Positions 1 through 7,406 of a DNA stretch of 12,397 bases are shown one piece after another. This DNA is from an uncultured Lachnospiraceae bacterium (lineage in GTDB: Bacteria; Bacillota; Clostridia; Lachnospirales; Lachnospiraceae). The stretch spans positions 1-12,397 of the forward strand of contig CANTGP010000046.1 in assembly GCA_947653315.1 (NCBI GenBank), read 5' to 3'. Under the pieces are notes generated by a model. It worked only from the letters and a program-made list of their open reading frames with translations, had not been told where the DNA came from and searched no databases. A program made the translations under genes and the position numbers. Every line of letters begins with the position of its first letter. Position 1 is the stretch's first letter.

Positions 1-528
1 ATTGATTTAATCATTTTAGGCTCATTATGCCAATGTCCAAAAAGTGCATATGACTTACAAAAACAAATTGAAGCCCGAAACTTATCAAGGTGGATAAAAA
101 TCGGTTCGTTTACGGTTTACAAGAAAGTGGTCCAATACGAAAACAAAGGATATGTTATCAGTAAAACCGTAAAGAATGGCAATATGCCGGAAAAAACGAT
201 GTACACTATAACACCAAAAGGAAAAGAAGTCTTTAAAGAATGGATGACGAAATTTTCTTTAGCCGAAACAAGAGTATTTTTGGATTTTAATGCAGTTATC
301 GTAAATATGGCTCTGCTTGACGAAAGTTCCGCAAATGAGTGTATTGCAAATATTAAAAAAAGTATTCGGAATACAAAAATGCAGATTATGGAGCAGCTAC
401 CCACGCATAAAGACATTCCGTTATTTGGGCGGACTATACTGGAGCAACAGTTTATGCTTTTAGAAACCCTGGAAAAATGGGAAGAAAATTTTGAAAAAGA
501 ATTGGAAAAAAACCGGAGAAAAAATTAG
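1..528 (+). CDS. PadR-family transcriptional regulator, 5'-truncated by window edge
   Basis: The frame is open from base 1 and ends at TAG 526-528, giving 175 visible residues. The first visible residues (IDLIILGSL, then SAYDLQKQIE) and the following KIGSFTVYKKV, Y-x-I-T-P-K-G-K segment match the winged-helix DNA-binding domain of PadR repressors. The C-terminal half, from about residue 85, is Lys/Glu-rich and probably forms the helical dimerisation domain. An in-frame GTG at 127 is not the real start: it falls inside the wing, and the homologous N-terminal sequence continues upstream to the edge, so only a few residues are missing. The HXXEE membrane-protein gene follows after 41 nt on the same strand, so the pair is probably one operon, with PadR regulating it and itself. 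Family assignment is confident. The ligand is unknown; PadR proteins often respond to phenolics, drugs or envelope stress. Confidence 0.85.
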   Translation: MDLIILGSLCQCPKSAYDLQKQIEARNLSRWIKIGSFTVYKKVVQYENKGYVISKTVKNGNMPEKTMYTITPKGKEVFKEWMTKFSLAETRVFLDFNAVIVNMALLDESSANECIANIKKSIRNTKMQIMEQLPTHKDIPLFGRTILEQQFMLLETLEKWEENFEKELEKNRRKN

Positions 529-569
529 GAAAGAATCAGAAAAGAATTAGAAAAAGAAAGGGAAGAAAA

Positions 570-1055
570 ATGAACATGATGTATTTTATATTTTTTAACT
601 TGGTCATCTATTTACCGTTTCACTTATTTGAGGAAGCTGTCAGCGACTTCCCAAAATGGATGTATGAGCATAAATGGCTGCCCTATCATATGACGCATGG
701 GCACTGGATGGCGAACAATTTGTTTATTTATTACCCAATGCTTCTGGTATCCGTTTCTTTATTTGCGCTCGACAGGCGTTTCGTCTGTTTTGGTGTGGCA
801 ATTCTTATATGGGGAGTCATAAATTTTGGCGACCATTTTTTCTATACCATCAAAGACAGGAAAATCTCTCCTGGGTTGATAACCGGAATGCTTTTTCTTG
901 TTAATTCGATTTTTGGATTAAGAAATTATTATTTATCGGATTTCTTTTCCGTATATCAGTTGACAGCGGGCGTTTTCATTGGTGGCGTGTTATTTGGTTT
1001 GCCTATGGGATTATGTATTGTTTTATATAGATTCTTTGATAAGTATTTTAATTAA
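570..1055 (+). CDS. HXXEE-domain integral membrane protein
   Basis: 161 residues, very hydrophobic, with about four to five predicted membrane segments (roughly 4-20, 48-66, 70-90, 100-117 and 128-153). An H-L-F-E-E motif at residues 18-22 fits the HxxEE signature that names this family. Further conserved-looking polar residues are H40, H43 and H45, N85/H89 in the segment NFGDHFF, and P101-G102. The family has no established biochemical function; His and Glu inside membrane segments could bind a metal or act catalytically, which is inference. The start follows a purine-rich ribosome site (GAAAGGGAAG) 5-6 nt upstream. It lies 41 nt after the PadR-type regulator and is probably co-transcribed with it. 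Both genes are AT-rich next to the following genes, which may mean a different origin. Confidence 0.8.
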   Translation: MNMMYFIFFNLVIYLPFHLFEEAVSDFPKWMYEHKWLPYHMTHGHWMANNLFIYYPMLLVSVSLFALDRRFVCFGVAILIWGVINFGDHFFYTIKDRKISPGLITGMLFLVNSIFGLRNYYLSDFFSVYQLTAGVFIGGVLFGLPMGLCIVLYRFFDKYFN

Positions 1056-1059
1056 GAAT

Positions 1060-1088
1060 TTGCCATTTCATCCAAAACATTGTATAAT
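1060..1088 (+). promoter_or_regulatory. SigA-type promoter for the 1130-1786 gene
   Basis: TTGCCA (1060-1065), a 17-nt spacer and a perfect TATAAT (1083-1088). It starts 4 nt after the stop of the HXXEE gene and lies 41 nt before the next ATG. Transcription should begin near 1095, leaving a short leader with the strong ribosome site AAAGGAGGAG at 1114-1123. The downstream gene therefore looks independently transcribed from the padR-HXXEE pair. No terminator is visible between them, so some read-through is possible. Confidence 0.75.
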
Positions 1089-1129
1089 CTAACAGGTTTT
1101 TACGAAAACACACAAAGGAGGAGTAAACA

Positions 1130-1786
1130 ATGTCATTATGGTTACAGGAAGAAATGAAGAAACTGGAGGAACACAGGAAGAAAAACACGCCGTCTTCCAA
1201 GGGCATCCTCGCTATTGTTATCGTATTTGCCCTGATAGAAGCGGCGCTGTTTCTTTGGAACCAAGTTACCCCCGATTATGATACGCTTCCGCTTTGCGGT
1301 ATCGTCGGCGTCATGGGACTTTTGATTCTCGTCATCCTTACTTCCAAATCAAAAAGCACCCCTAATAAGCCAATGTTTTCCAATGCGTTAAAATGTATGG
1401 AAGAAATGCATCTTTCCCCGGAAGAATTAAAACAGTTTGACGCGGAGATGATGGCAGCGCCCTTGTTTCGCATGGAACAGGAGAAAAACCGTCCCGACTT
1501 TCCGCTTACGGTTACGGAACATTATCTGACGGGCGCATTTCCCAATTCCGGTGAGCTTGATTACGGCATTTACCGTCTCTCCGATATCGCCATGACCTGC
1601 CATGCAGCAAGCCAGGGGACGTTTTACATTGATTTATTGAATGCGCGGGCGGAAAAAATAGGCGGGCTTTCCCTGCAAGGCAATCAAATTTTCGCGGAGT
1701 TCAATACGGCCATGGAACGTTTCGCACCGGCCGTCCGGCTTAACGTACCGATGAAAGAAGTGAAAAAAATCCGTAAGAATGCATAA
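1130..1786 (+). CDS. Two-TM membrane-anchored protein of unknown function
   Basis: 218 residues. A charged amphipathic N-terminus (1-24, rich in Lys/Glu) is followed by two hydrophobic segments at about 25-43 and 53-71, separated by a short loop, then a soluble domain of about 145 residues from residue 73. By the positive-inside rule (KSKSK after TM2, RKK before TM1) both ends should be cytoplasmic. The soluble part has mixed alpha/beta character, with an ordered-looking segment around LDYGIYRLSDIAMTC and a basic C-terminus. I recognise no catalytic motif and cannot name a family. The start is firm: AAAGGAGGAG lies 6-7 nt upstream of the ATG, behind a consensus promoter. The gene runs towards a MerR-family gene on the other strand, with 20 nt between the stop codons. 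Confidence 0.7.
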   Translation: MSLWLQEEMKKLEEHRKKNTPSSKGILAIVIVFALIEAALFLWNQVTPDYDTLPLCGIVGVMGLLILVILTSKSKSTPNKPMFSNALKCMEEMHLSPEELKQFDAEMMAAPLFRMEQEKNRPDFPLTVTEHYLTGAFPNSGELDYGIYRLSDIAMTCHAASQGTFYIDLLNARAEKIGGLSLQGNQIFAEFNTAMERFAPAVRLNVPMKEVKKIRKNA

Positions 1787-1788
1787 AA

Positions 1789-1817
1789 GGATGCCGGGGC
1801 ATCCTCTTATGCCCCGG
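1789..1817. terminator. Hairpin-forming region between convergent genes
   Basis: Two mutually exclusive stems can form: a 9-bp perfect inverted repeat (CCGGGGCAT 1794-1802 with ATGCCCCGG 1809-1817, loop CCTCTT) and a more compact repeat GGATGCC 1789-1795 with GGCATCC 1798-1804. The 9-bp stem overlaps the TAA of the MerR gene (1807-1809). T-tracts are poor: CTCTT after the compact stem on the + strand, and CCTTTTATG after the larger stem on the - strand. The position between converging genes fits a weak bidirectional terminator, but the lack of a clean U-run keeps confidence moderate. Confidence 0.45.
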
Positions 1818-2553
1818 TATAAACGTCAACCGCACGCTTCACAAATTCCGCCGTTCCTTCCCCTCCCGCCTGGTCAATATTATGTTTCATGCGCTCATCG
1901 CCTACGTACATTTCCCCTAATCCGCGCAGGATTTCTTCCGTACAGTTGTAATAATGCTCCGTAATAAATCCCTGCAAAGCCCTTATTTTTTCCTGCACTT
2001 CCCCGTCTTCCGGCCGGTACTGCCGCAGGGCGCCGATTTCGGAAAACAGTCCCAGCAGCCGTTTCCCCGTTTCTTCCATTTCCGAATCCGTTTTTTGTTT
2101 CGTTTTTTCCGCGTATTCGGCATACGCCCCGGTGCTTCCCCAGCGGCGTCTTACTTCCTCCGCATAACTTTCCATCTCTTTTTTATCAAATGCCGCAAAA
2201 TCCATTTTTTCCTCCTCCATGTTTCCCGTTTTCTGTTTCCCCTGCATTTCCCGTGCCAAAGAAATCAATCCCCTGATATGCTCCATCTGCAGTTCCAAAA
2301 GCCGGATCTGCTGTTCCAGCGCTTCCTCCTGCCTGAAAGACGGACTTTCCAAAATGGCCTTGATTTCCTTTAACGGAAACCGTAATTCCCGGAACATCAA
2401 TATGGTCTGCAAACGCCCAAGCGCCGCATCGTCATACATCCGGTAACCCGCTTCCGTGGTTTCTGCCGGTTTTAACAGTCCTATCGCGTCATAATGGTGC
2501 AGCGCACGGACGCTGACACCGGTAAGGCGGCTTACTTCTTTTACCGTCCTCAT
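1807..2553 (-). CDS. MerR-family regulator with TipAS-like ligand domain
   Basis: 248 residues from the chosen start. Residues 1-70 form the MerR winged helix: TVKEVSRLTGVSVRALHHYD, then GLLKP, YRMYDD and L-x-x-I-L-M-F-R-E. A coiled-coil dimerisation helix follows at about 75-112. The C-terminal part from about 120 (FAAFDKKEMESYAEEV, then W-G-S-T, Y-A-E-Y) resembles the TipAS antibiotic-recognition domain of TipAL and Mta-type activators, which bind large hydrophobic or thiopeptide-like ligands. An upstream in-frame ATG at 2586 is rejected: it overlaps the -10 box of the gene's own promoter and has no ribosome site, while the ATG at 2553 follows GGAAAGGAGGAG. The promoter has the MerR-type 19-bp spacer, so autoregulation is likely. 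The regulated target is not evident; the amidohydrolase just upstream ends inside the promoter. Confidence 0.88.
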   Translation of the reverse strand: MRTVKEVSRLTGVSVRALHHYDAIGLLKPAETTEAGYRMYDDAALGRLQTILMFRELRFPLKEIKAILESPSFRQEEALEQQIRLLELQMEHIRGLISLAREMQGKQKTGNMEEEKMDFAAFDKKEMESYAEEVRRRWGSTGAYAEYAEKTKQKTDSEMEETGKRLLGLFSEIGALRQYRPEDGEVQEKIRALQGFITEHYYNCTEEILRGLGEMYVGDERMKHNIDQAGGEGTAEFVKRAVDVYTGA

Positions 2554-2584
2554 TTTTATCTTCTCCTCCTTTCCCGTTTTCCCC

Positions 2585-2615
2585 ATTGTATGCTATGACG
2601 CAACGTGAGAGTCAA
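2585..2615 (-). promoter_or_regulatory. MerR-type promoter with 19-bp spacer and partial dyad
   Basis: Read on the - strand: TTGACT (complement of 2610-2615), a 19-nt spacer (2591-2609) and TACAAT (complement of 2585-2590). A 19-bp spacer is the known hallmark of promoters that MerR proteins activate by twisting DNA. The spacer holds an imperfect dyad, ACG-TTG-CGT (2598-2606). The -35 box overlaps the TGA of the amidohydrolase gene (2612-2614). Transcription should start near 2578, so translation must start at 2553 rather than 2586. Autoregulation by the downstream MerR protein is inferred. Confidence 0.7.
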
Positions 2616-4219
2616 GAGGTTTTTTTCCGGTAAAGGCTCACGCCTTCCTTTATCGTTTCCGCCACCCCGATATCTTTTAACGCCATCTTATCCGATTTCA
2701 GCGGATTGGCTTCCAAAATAACGAAATCCGCCAGTTTCCCTTCTTCCACCGTCCCTTTCCGTTCCTCCTCATGGTAGGCATAAGCGGCATGGACGGTCAC
2801 GCCCTTTAAAGCGTCAAAAACGGAAATACACTGTTCCTCCCCGATTTTAACGCCTTTTCGGGTCACACGGTTCACCGCGCACCAAACGGTCTGCATCATA
2901 TCCGGCTTTAATACCGGGCTGTCCTGATGGAAGTTATAATACAGCCCCCTTTCCAGCGCGGACTTTGCGGGACTAATCCTTTCCCCCCGTCCGCGTCCCA
3001 GGTTTTTCAGGTGTACATCCCCCCAATAATACGTATGGGCGACAAACAGGGAGGGAATCATTCCAAGCTGCGCCATCCTGTCCAACTGGTCGTCCCGGAC
3101 TGTCTGGCAGTGTATCATGACCGGGCGCAAATCCTTTCCCGGATTCCCCGATTCCTCCATCGCTTTCCCGTAGCAGCGCAGATATTGGGCGGATGCCGCA
3201 TCGCCGTTGCAATGTGCCAATAGCTGGTAATTACCGGCAATGGCGTCTTTTGCCGCCTGCTCCACTTCCCCGTCCGTATGGGCGGGGTAGCCGCATTCCT
3301 CCCCGCCCTCATAGGGACGGGTGAGCCATGCCGTCTTTCCCTGGGGCGAGCCGTCCAAAACGATTTTCCCTCCCCCGATTTTGAACCGGTGCCAGTAATG
3401 TCCGGCCGCTTCGGGATATTCCCGAAACAATGCCTGTATTTCCTTCCCGTCAGCCAGTACATAAGCCACCACATCCACATGAAGCCGGTTCTGCCGCGCC
3501 ATCCGGACATATTCCTCTACCGTCTCTTTCGATGCCCCGCCGTCCTGCACGGTGGTAATGCCGTACCGTAAATAAATGTTTTGGACTTCCTCCATCTGCC
3601 GCACCGGGTCCATGTCCAGCCTGGAAAATGCTTTTCCCAGCACGGGCATTAGCGCCGGCAGTTCTTCCAAATAACCGTTTGGTTCCCCGGTGCCGTCCCT
3701 CCCGATGCGTCCGCCTTTGGGATCCTCCGTTTTTTTCGATATGCCGGCCTCCCTTAACAGCGGGGTATTCGCCACCGCCATATGCCCGGAAGTATGGAAC
3801 AGGCAGATGGGTATGACAGCGGACACGCGGTCCAGCACTTCTGCCGTGGGATGCGCTTCTTCCTTCAGGAAATTATGGTCATACCCGCACGCCACCACCG
3901 CACCGCTTTCACCGATTTCATTCTTCTTTATATATTGCTTCAATACCGAAACAATATCCCCAAAGTCCCTGCAGCCCGAAAGGTCCGCAAAAGAAGAAAA
4001 CTGTGAAAACATCGCCATATGGCTGTGCGCATCGATAAAAGACGGCATCAGCGTTTTCCCCTGCAGGTCCATCCGCTCCGCGTCCGCGTCCGCCAGCCGT
4101 TCCGCTTCCTCCAGCGTCCCGACATATGCAATTTTCCCGTCCTTCACCCACACCGCTTCCGGCGCGTCGTCTTCCTTTACCATGGTCAGGATATCACCGC
4201 CGTAAAATATTTTCTGCAT
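2612..4219 (-). CDS. YtcJ-like metal-dependent amidohydrolase
   Basis: 535 residues, the usual length for the YtcJ/Amidohydro_3 family. N-terminal beta-sandwich residues (1-57) precede the metal-binding D-A-H-S-H (H65, H67). Later family landmarks are the FHTSGHMAVANT segment (141-152), DGSPQGKTAWL, A-H-C-N-G-D (H336), M-I-H-C-Q (H370) and F-H-Q-D-S-P-V with the expected catalytic/metal Asp D433. The C-terminus ends in the typical EGKLADFVILEANPL sandwich strand. All key ligands appear intact, so the enzyme is probably active. Family members hydrolyse C-N bonds in N-acyl amino acids, amides or cyclic substrates; the substrate cannot be read from sequence. There is no signal peptide, so it is cytoplasmic. 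AAGGAGG precedes the ATG. It lies 68 nt after the PII gene and may belong to the same transcription unit, for instance releasing an amine for the aminotransferase upstream (inference). Confidence 0.85.
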   Translation of the reverse strand: MQKIFYGGDILTMVKEDDAPEAVWVKDGKIAYVGTLEEAERLADADAERMDLQGKTLMPSFIDAHSHMAMFSQFSSFADLSGCRDFGDIVSVLKQYIKKNEIGESGAVVACGYDHNFLKEEAHPTAEVLDRVSAVIPICLFHTSGHMAVANTPLLREAGISKKTEDPKGGRIGRDGTGEPNGYLEELPALMPVLGKAFSRLDMDPVRQMEEVQNIYLRYGITTVQDGGASKETVEEYVRMARQNRLHVDVVAYVLADGKEIQALFREYPEAAGHYWHRFKIGGGKIVLDGSPQGKTAWLTRPYEGGEECGYPAHTDGEVEQAAKDAIAGNYQLLAHCNGDAASAQYLRCYGKAMEESGNPGKDLRPVMIHCQTVRDDQLDRMAQLGMIPSLFVAHTYYWGDVHLKNLGRGRGERISPAKSALERGLYYNFHQDSPVLKPDMMQTVWCAVNRVTRKGVKIGEEQCISVFDALKGVTVHAAYAYHEEERKGTVEEGKLADFVILEANPLKSDKMALKDIGVAETIKEGVSLYRKKTS

Positions 4220-4287
4220 CCCGTTTCCTCCTTATTCCGGTTTTCTTCACAAATCCCTGCCTTTATTCCCCGTTTTACACACATTCC

Positions 4288-4620
4288 TTATTTTTCATTA
4301 TCCTTTGTTGACGATGAAATGGTATAGCTTTCCTCCACCGGCATCACGAATATCCTGCCATCCCCGGAATTCCCGCTTTCCCCTGTCTGTGCATGTTCCA
4401 TAATGACATCAATGACTTCATTTTTATCGGCATCGCCGCACGCCACCATCAGTACCACTTTGGACATCTCGTCATAAACAATCTCACCTACTTGGATTCC
4501 ATTCTGTTTCCCCCTTCCGGAAACTTGCCATTTCGTAGAAGCAAAAAATCCAGTGTCCGCCAATGCCCCGTTTATTTCATATACCTTTTCCGGTCTTACC
4601 ACCGCAAATATCATTTTCAT
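4288..4620 (-). CDS. PII-family nitrogen regulator, NifI1-like, short T-loop
   Basis: 110 residues from the chosen start. The ferredoxin-like PII fold is recognisable: MKMIFAVVRPEK at the N-terminus, G-R-G-K-Q-N-G (35-41) including Q39 at the position of the 2-oxoglutarate/ATP-contacting Gln of GlnB, a short T-loop (IQVGEIVYDEMSK, 42-54), and S-G-D-G-R-I-F-V (85-92) as the phosphate-binding B-loop. The T-loop lacks the uridylylated Tyr51 of GlnB and reads like archaeal/clostridial NifI1, which controls nitrogenase; no nif gene is present here. Two oddities: three extra residues in the B-loop (TG-ESG-NSGDG), and a C-terminus running YTISSS instead of the usual YTIRTGE, losing ATP-contacting Arg. 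The ATG at 4620 is chosen because the purine run GGAAAGGAAAGGG precedes it and PII homology starts there; an in-frame ATG at 4683 would add 21 unrelated residues. The symporter gene lies 77 nt upstream. Confidence 0.85.
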   Translation of the reverse strand: MKMIFAVVRPEKVYEINGALADTGFFASTKWQVSGRGKQNGIQVGEIVYDEMSKVVLMVACGDADKNEVIDVIMEHAQTGESGNSGDGRIFVMPVEESYTISSSTKDNEK

Positions 4621-4697
4621 ATATTTTCCCTTTCCTTTCCTATATATCCTATATATCCCCAAATTCTTTCCTGCCGGAAGCAATTTTCAAACATGCT

Positions 4698-6200
4698 CTA
4701 GCTCCAACTGTTCATGATTGTTTTCTCTATATCATTTTCATCCTCTGCGGCAATATGCAGGTATCCACGCAGAAACGAAATTTCCGAATCATCTTCCGTG
4801 CCGTCTGAAATATGTCCTTTTAACAGCGAAAATGTCGGTTTTCCCCATACTTTGAATACTTTTAAGAATACCATATAAACCAATACCGTTGCAAGCATCC
4901 CGCCGCAGGCAATCGGAAGCGATATTTTTCCCAATCCTGCAAACGTAATGAAAAGCATGGTCGGCGTTGAAAATATCATTGCCGCATTCATAACTCCAAG
5001 CTCCGCGCCGACCGGCGTCTGTAACCTGGGGTCCACCATCCTTATCAGGGATATCCCGCTCGGTGTTGTCCCCGTACAGGTTCCGTAAACGCCGAGCACC
5101 CGTTCAAAATCATGATCGCTGCCAAGCCTGGACCCGAAATAAAGACATACCAAAAAAGTTATGACCGTACCGGCAGCGCTGACTGCAAGGATTGGCACCA
5201 TACACCGACCAATGACACTGACCTGGATTGCCATAAAGGAACAAACCACCAGATAATCGGACAAGAAACCCGTAATCCTGCTTTGGAACACATTGTTTAT
5301 CAGATAATTCATTTTCATAAGCCGCATCACCGCTTTAACCAGGTAAGCCGCAAACATGCCCCACATAAACAACATCGCACTTAACGTGGAACCAAGAACC
5401 GGAAGAAAAGATACGGCTTTTGCCAGTAGCAGCGCCAACAGGTATGTCACGCCCATAATAGCAAAATGTGCCGCCACAGTCTCAATATTTGCGCTGTGGA
5501 ACGTGGTTTTGCCAAGTGCTTCCCTCTGTTCCTCCGGCAGCAGGTATCCCCTCTCCACTGCATCGTTTATCCTGCTTTTGTTTCTTGCCAACCCTTTGTA
5601 CATCCCGTATTTTGCCAATGGCACGCCTACAAGAAATGCTACCAGGAAACCGCACACCGCAAATGTCAGTGCCACCATCTCCGCATTTTCAAAACCATAG
5701 ACGCCTTCAAACAATTTTCCGTATGTAGAAGACTGCCCCGGTCCCTGACAGAACGCAAACGGAATCAGTATCCCGTACATCGGCTCCATATCAAATGCCC
5801 TTCCAATCAGGGATATGATTAAGATTCCCCCCACAGGCGTAAGGGCATATAGGATGCACCAAATCAGGGCCATTCCCATTGCTCCCCTGACGGATCCGCC
5901 TGACTTTTTGTTTTCACCGTTTTCTGCCGTATTTTTATTTTTCTTTTTTCCTCCCGTCAATCCGATAGAGATAAAGGACATCACAAAAAAGACATCCACT
6001 ATATTGCTGAAATCCTTTACGGTAACTCCGCAAATATCCACCTCCGAAAGAACCAAATTGACAAACAGAAGACCAAGGACACCGCCTATAACACTGGCCG
6101 GCATCAGCATATGCCGGACGGCTTTCCATTTTCCGCGCAGGAACATACCAAAGCACAATGCCACACTGGCAATTCCAAACGCCACAACCACATGATACAT
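4698..6200 (-). CDS. ESS-family sodium/glutamate-type symporter (GltS-like)
   Basis: 500 residues, polytopic, about ten or more membrane segments. Two Gly/Pro-rich re-entrant motifs typical of this secondary transporter class are present: C-Q-G-P-G-Q-S-S-T-Y-G (151-161) and G-T-C-T-G-T-T-P-S-G (373-382), each within a hydrophobic repeat half. Characterised GltS proteins are about 400 residues; here there is extra length in a Lys/Asn-rich loop around 84-103, a charged central loop near 205-235, and an acidic C-terminal tail (about 455-500) that could be a docking site. The substrate should be glutamate or another small carboxylate/sulfonate anion taken up with Na+; the exact one is not readable. 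GAGGTGG precedes the ATG. It sits 87 nt after the alcohol dehydrogenase gene and 77 nt before the PII gene, an arrangement recalling amtB-glnK. Confidence 0.82.
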   Translation of the reverse strand: MYHVVVAFGIASVALCFGMFLRGKWKAVRHMLMPASVIGGVLGLLFVNLVLSEVDICGVTVKDFSNIVDVFFVMSFISIGLTGGKKKNKNTAENGENKKSGGSVRGAMGMALIWCILYALTPVGGILIISLIGRAFDMEPMYGILIPFAFCQGPGQSSTYGKLFEGVYGFENAEMVALTFAVCGFLVAFLVGVPLAKYGMYKGLARNKSRINDAVERGYLLPEEQREALGKTTFHSANIETVAAHFAIMGVTYLLALLLAKAVSFLPVLGSTLSAMLFMWGMFAAYLVKAVMRLMKMNYLINNVFQSRITGFLSDYLVVCSFMAIQVSVIGRCMVPILAVSAAGTVITFLVCLYFGSRLGSDHDFERVLGVYGTCTGTTPSGISLIRMVDPRLQTPVGAELGVMNAAMIFSTPTMLFITFAGLGKISLPIACGGMLATVLVYMVFLKVFKVWGKPTFSLLKGHISDGTEDDSEISFLRGYLHIAAEDENDIEKTIMNSWS

Positions 6201-6287
6201 ATTGCCACCTCATTTTTTCCCTTCGGGGCAAAAGCGTACTGCGCCCGGCAGCATGACTTTACCCCGGTGTCTTCCCCGTTACCGCAT

Positions 6288-7406
6288 TTATGCCAGCAAA
6301 CGGTACATTTCATGCAACATTTCATCCGTAACCTCCACCGGATTATGATACAGATTAGGATGACGGCTGATACGAACCAGTTCCTCTATCTGACTTTTCC
6401 CCAAATGAAGATCCTTTAAATCCCGGCGCAACCCTGTCTCCTTTTTCAGAGCGTCAATGGCATCCGCCAAATGCCCGGCGCTTTCAAATCCCGCTTCTTT
6501 TGCAAAGGTTTCCAACCTTCCGTTTTCCGCCCCGGCATTAATCCTCGTAAAATAATCCAGCGTCAATCCGCATGCTTCCCCATGGGGAATATGGTAAAGA
6601 TTGGTCAACGGAAAAGAACAGGCATGGGGCGCCGTTGTCTTCGGGAGCGTAAATGCCATTCCCGCAATGACGGATGCTTCCGCCATTTTTTCCCTTGCTT
6701 CCGCATCACTGCCATTTTTGCAGGCACGTCCCAAATAGGCAAACACCAGCTTGCAGGAATGCAGTGCAAGCGCATCGCAGACCGGTTGGTGTCCTTTACT
6801 CCAAAAACCTTCCAATGCATGGCAAAGTACATCAATTCCCGTGGATGCCGTTACCTTCGACGGCATGGAATATGTCAGTTCCGGATCAATGAGTGCAAAA
6901 GCGGGATAAAAATTTTCGGAAACAATCGGAGTCTTTTTCCCATTTCCATGATCCGTAAGTACGGAAACGCAGGTCACTTCGCTCCCCGTCCCTGCCGTTG
7001 TCGGAATTGCAATTAACGGAAGATGTTCCTTGGGCAGTTTTTTTCCTGTCCCATGATATTTGCGGATGGAATCATCCGTAAAACAAATGCTTGCCGCCGC
7101 TTTGGCACAATCCAGCGCACTCCCGCCGCCGAGTGCCGCCACAAAATCATACCCCTGCTCCCTAATCTTTTTTGCACAGGCATCTGCTTCTTCCACATCC
7201 GGGTTTGGCGAAATTTCTCCAAAAATCCCGCCCAGCATTCCCTCACTTTCTTCCACAATCCGCTCTGCAAGACCGTTTTTCACAAAAAACGGATCGCTTA
7301 CAAGGAGTCCTTTCCTGCAATGGAGTGTCCCGGCTGCCGTCTTTATTTCTTTTCTTACCCCGCAGCCAAACCGAATGGCTACCGGCTGCACATATTCCCA
7401 ATTCAT
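6288..7406 (-). CDS. Iron-dependent (group III) alcohol dehydrogenase; candidate sulfoacetaldehyde reductase
   Basis: 372 residues, the normal family length. The N-terminal dinucleotide-binding domain carries the G-G-G-S-A-L-D motif (residues 93-99) and T-T-A-G-T-G-S-E. All four metal ligands expected for Fe-ADH enzymes are in place: D192, H196 (GIDVLCHALE), H261 (APHACSF) and H275 (IPHGEA). The reaction is NAD(P)H-linked interconversion of an aldehyde and an alcohol. Its ATG overlaps the TGA of the aminotransferase gene (ATGA at 7403-7406), so the two are translationally coupled and probably consecutive in a pathway: transamination gives an aldehyde that this enzyme reduces. Fe-ADH proteins paired with taurine:2-oxoglutarate aminotransferase in gut bacteria act as sulfoacetaldehyde reductases forming isethionate. 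That specificity is inferred from context; 4-hydroxybutyrate, 3-hydroxypropionate or phosphonoacetaldehyde chemistry remains possible. Confidence 0.85.
   Translation of the reverse strand: MNWEYVQPVAIRFGCGVRKEIKTAAGTLHCRKGLLVSDPFFVKNGLAERIVEESEGMLGGIFGEISPNPDVEEADACAKKIREQGYDFVAALGGGSALDCAKAAASICFTDDSIRKYHGTGKKLPKEHLPLIAIPTTAGTGSEVTCVSVLTDHGNGKKTPIVSENFYPAFALIDPELTYSMPSKVTASTGIDVLCHALEGFWSKGHQPVCDALALHSCKLVFAYLGRACKNGSDAEAREKMAEASVIAGMAFTLPKTTAPHACSFPLTNLYHIPHGEACGLTLDYFTRINAGAENGRLETFAKEAGFESAGHLADAIDALKKETGLRRDLKDLHLGKSQIEELVRISRHPNLYHNPVEVTDEMLHEMYRLLA

Noticed and set aside
127..528. PadR gene starting at GTG 127
   Set aside because: The frame is open to base 1 and the residues before 127 are the expected start of the PadR winged helix, so the true start is outside the window.
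2554..2586. MerR start at ATG 2586
   Set aside because: The codon overlaps the -10 box of the gene's own promoter and has no Shine-Dalgarno sequence; the ATG at 2553 does.
2927..3816. Long + strand open frames across the amidohydrolase gene
   Set aside because: They are antisense shadows of a gene with intact catalytic motifs and have no ribosome sites or recognisable domains.
4621..4683. PII start at ATG 4683
   Set aside because: The extra 21 residues do not resemble a PII N-terminus, and the strong purine-rich ribosome site precedes the ATG at 4620.
6104..6325. Cysteine-rich 73-residue - strand frame that looks like a small metal-binding protein
   Set aside because: It overlaps the end of the alcohol dehydrogenase gene and the start of the symporter gene in another frame; both genes have clear family support, and I see no good ribosome site for it.
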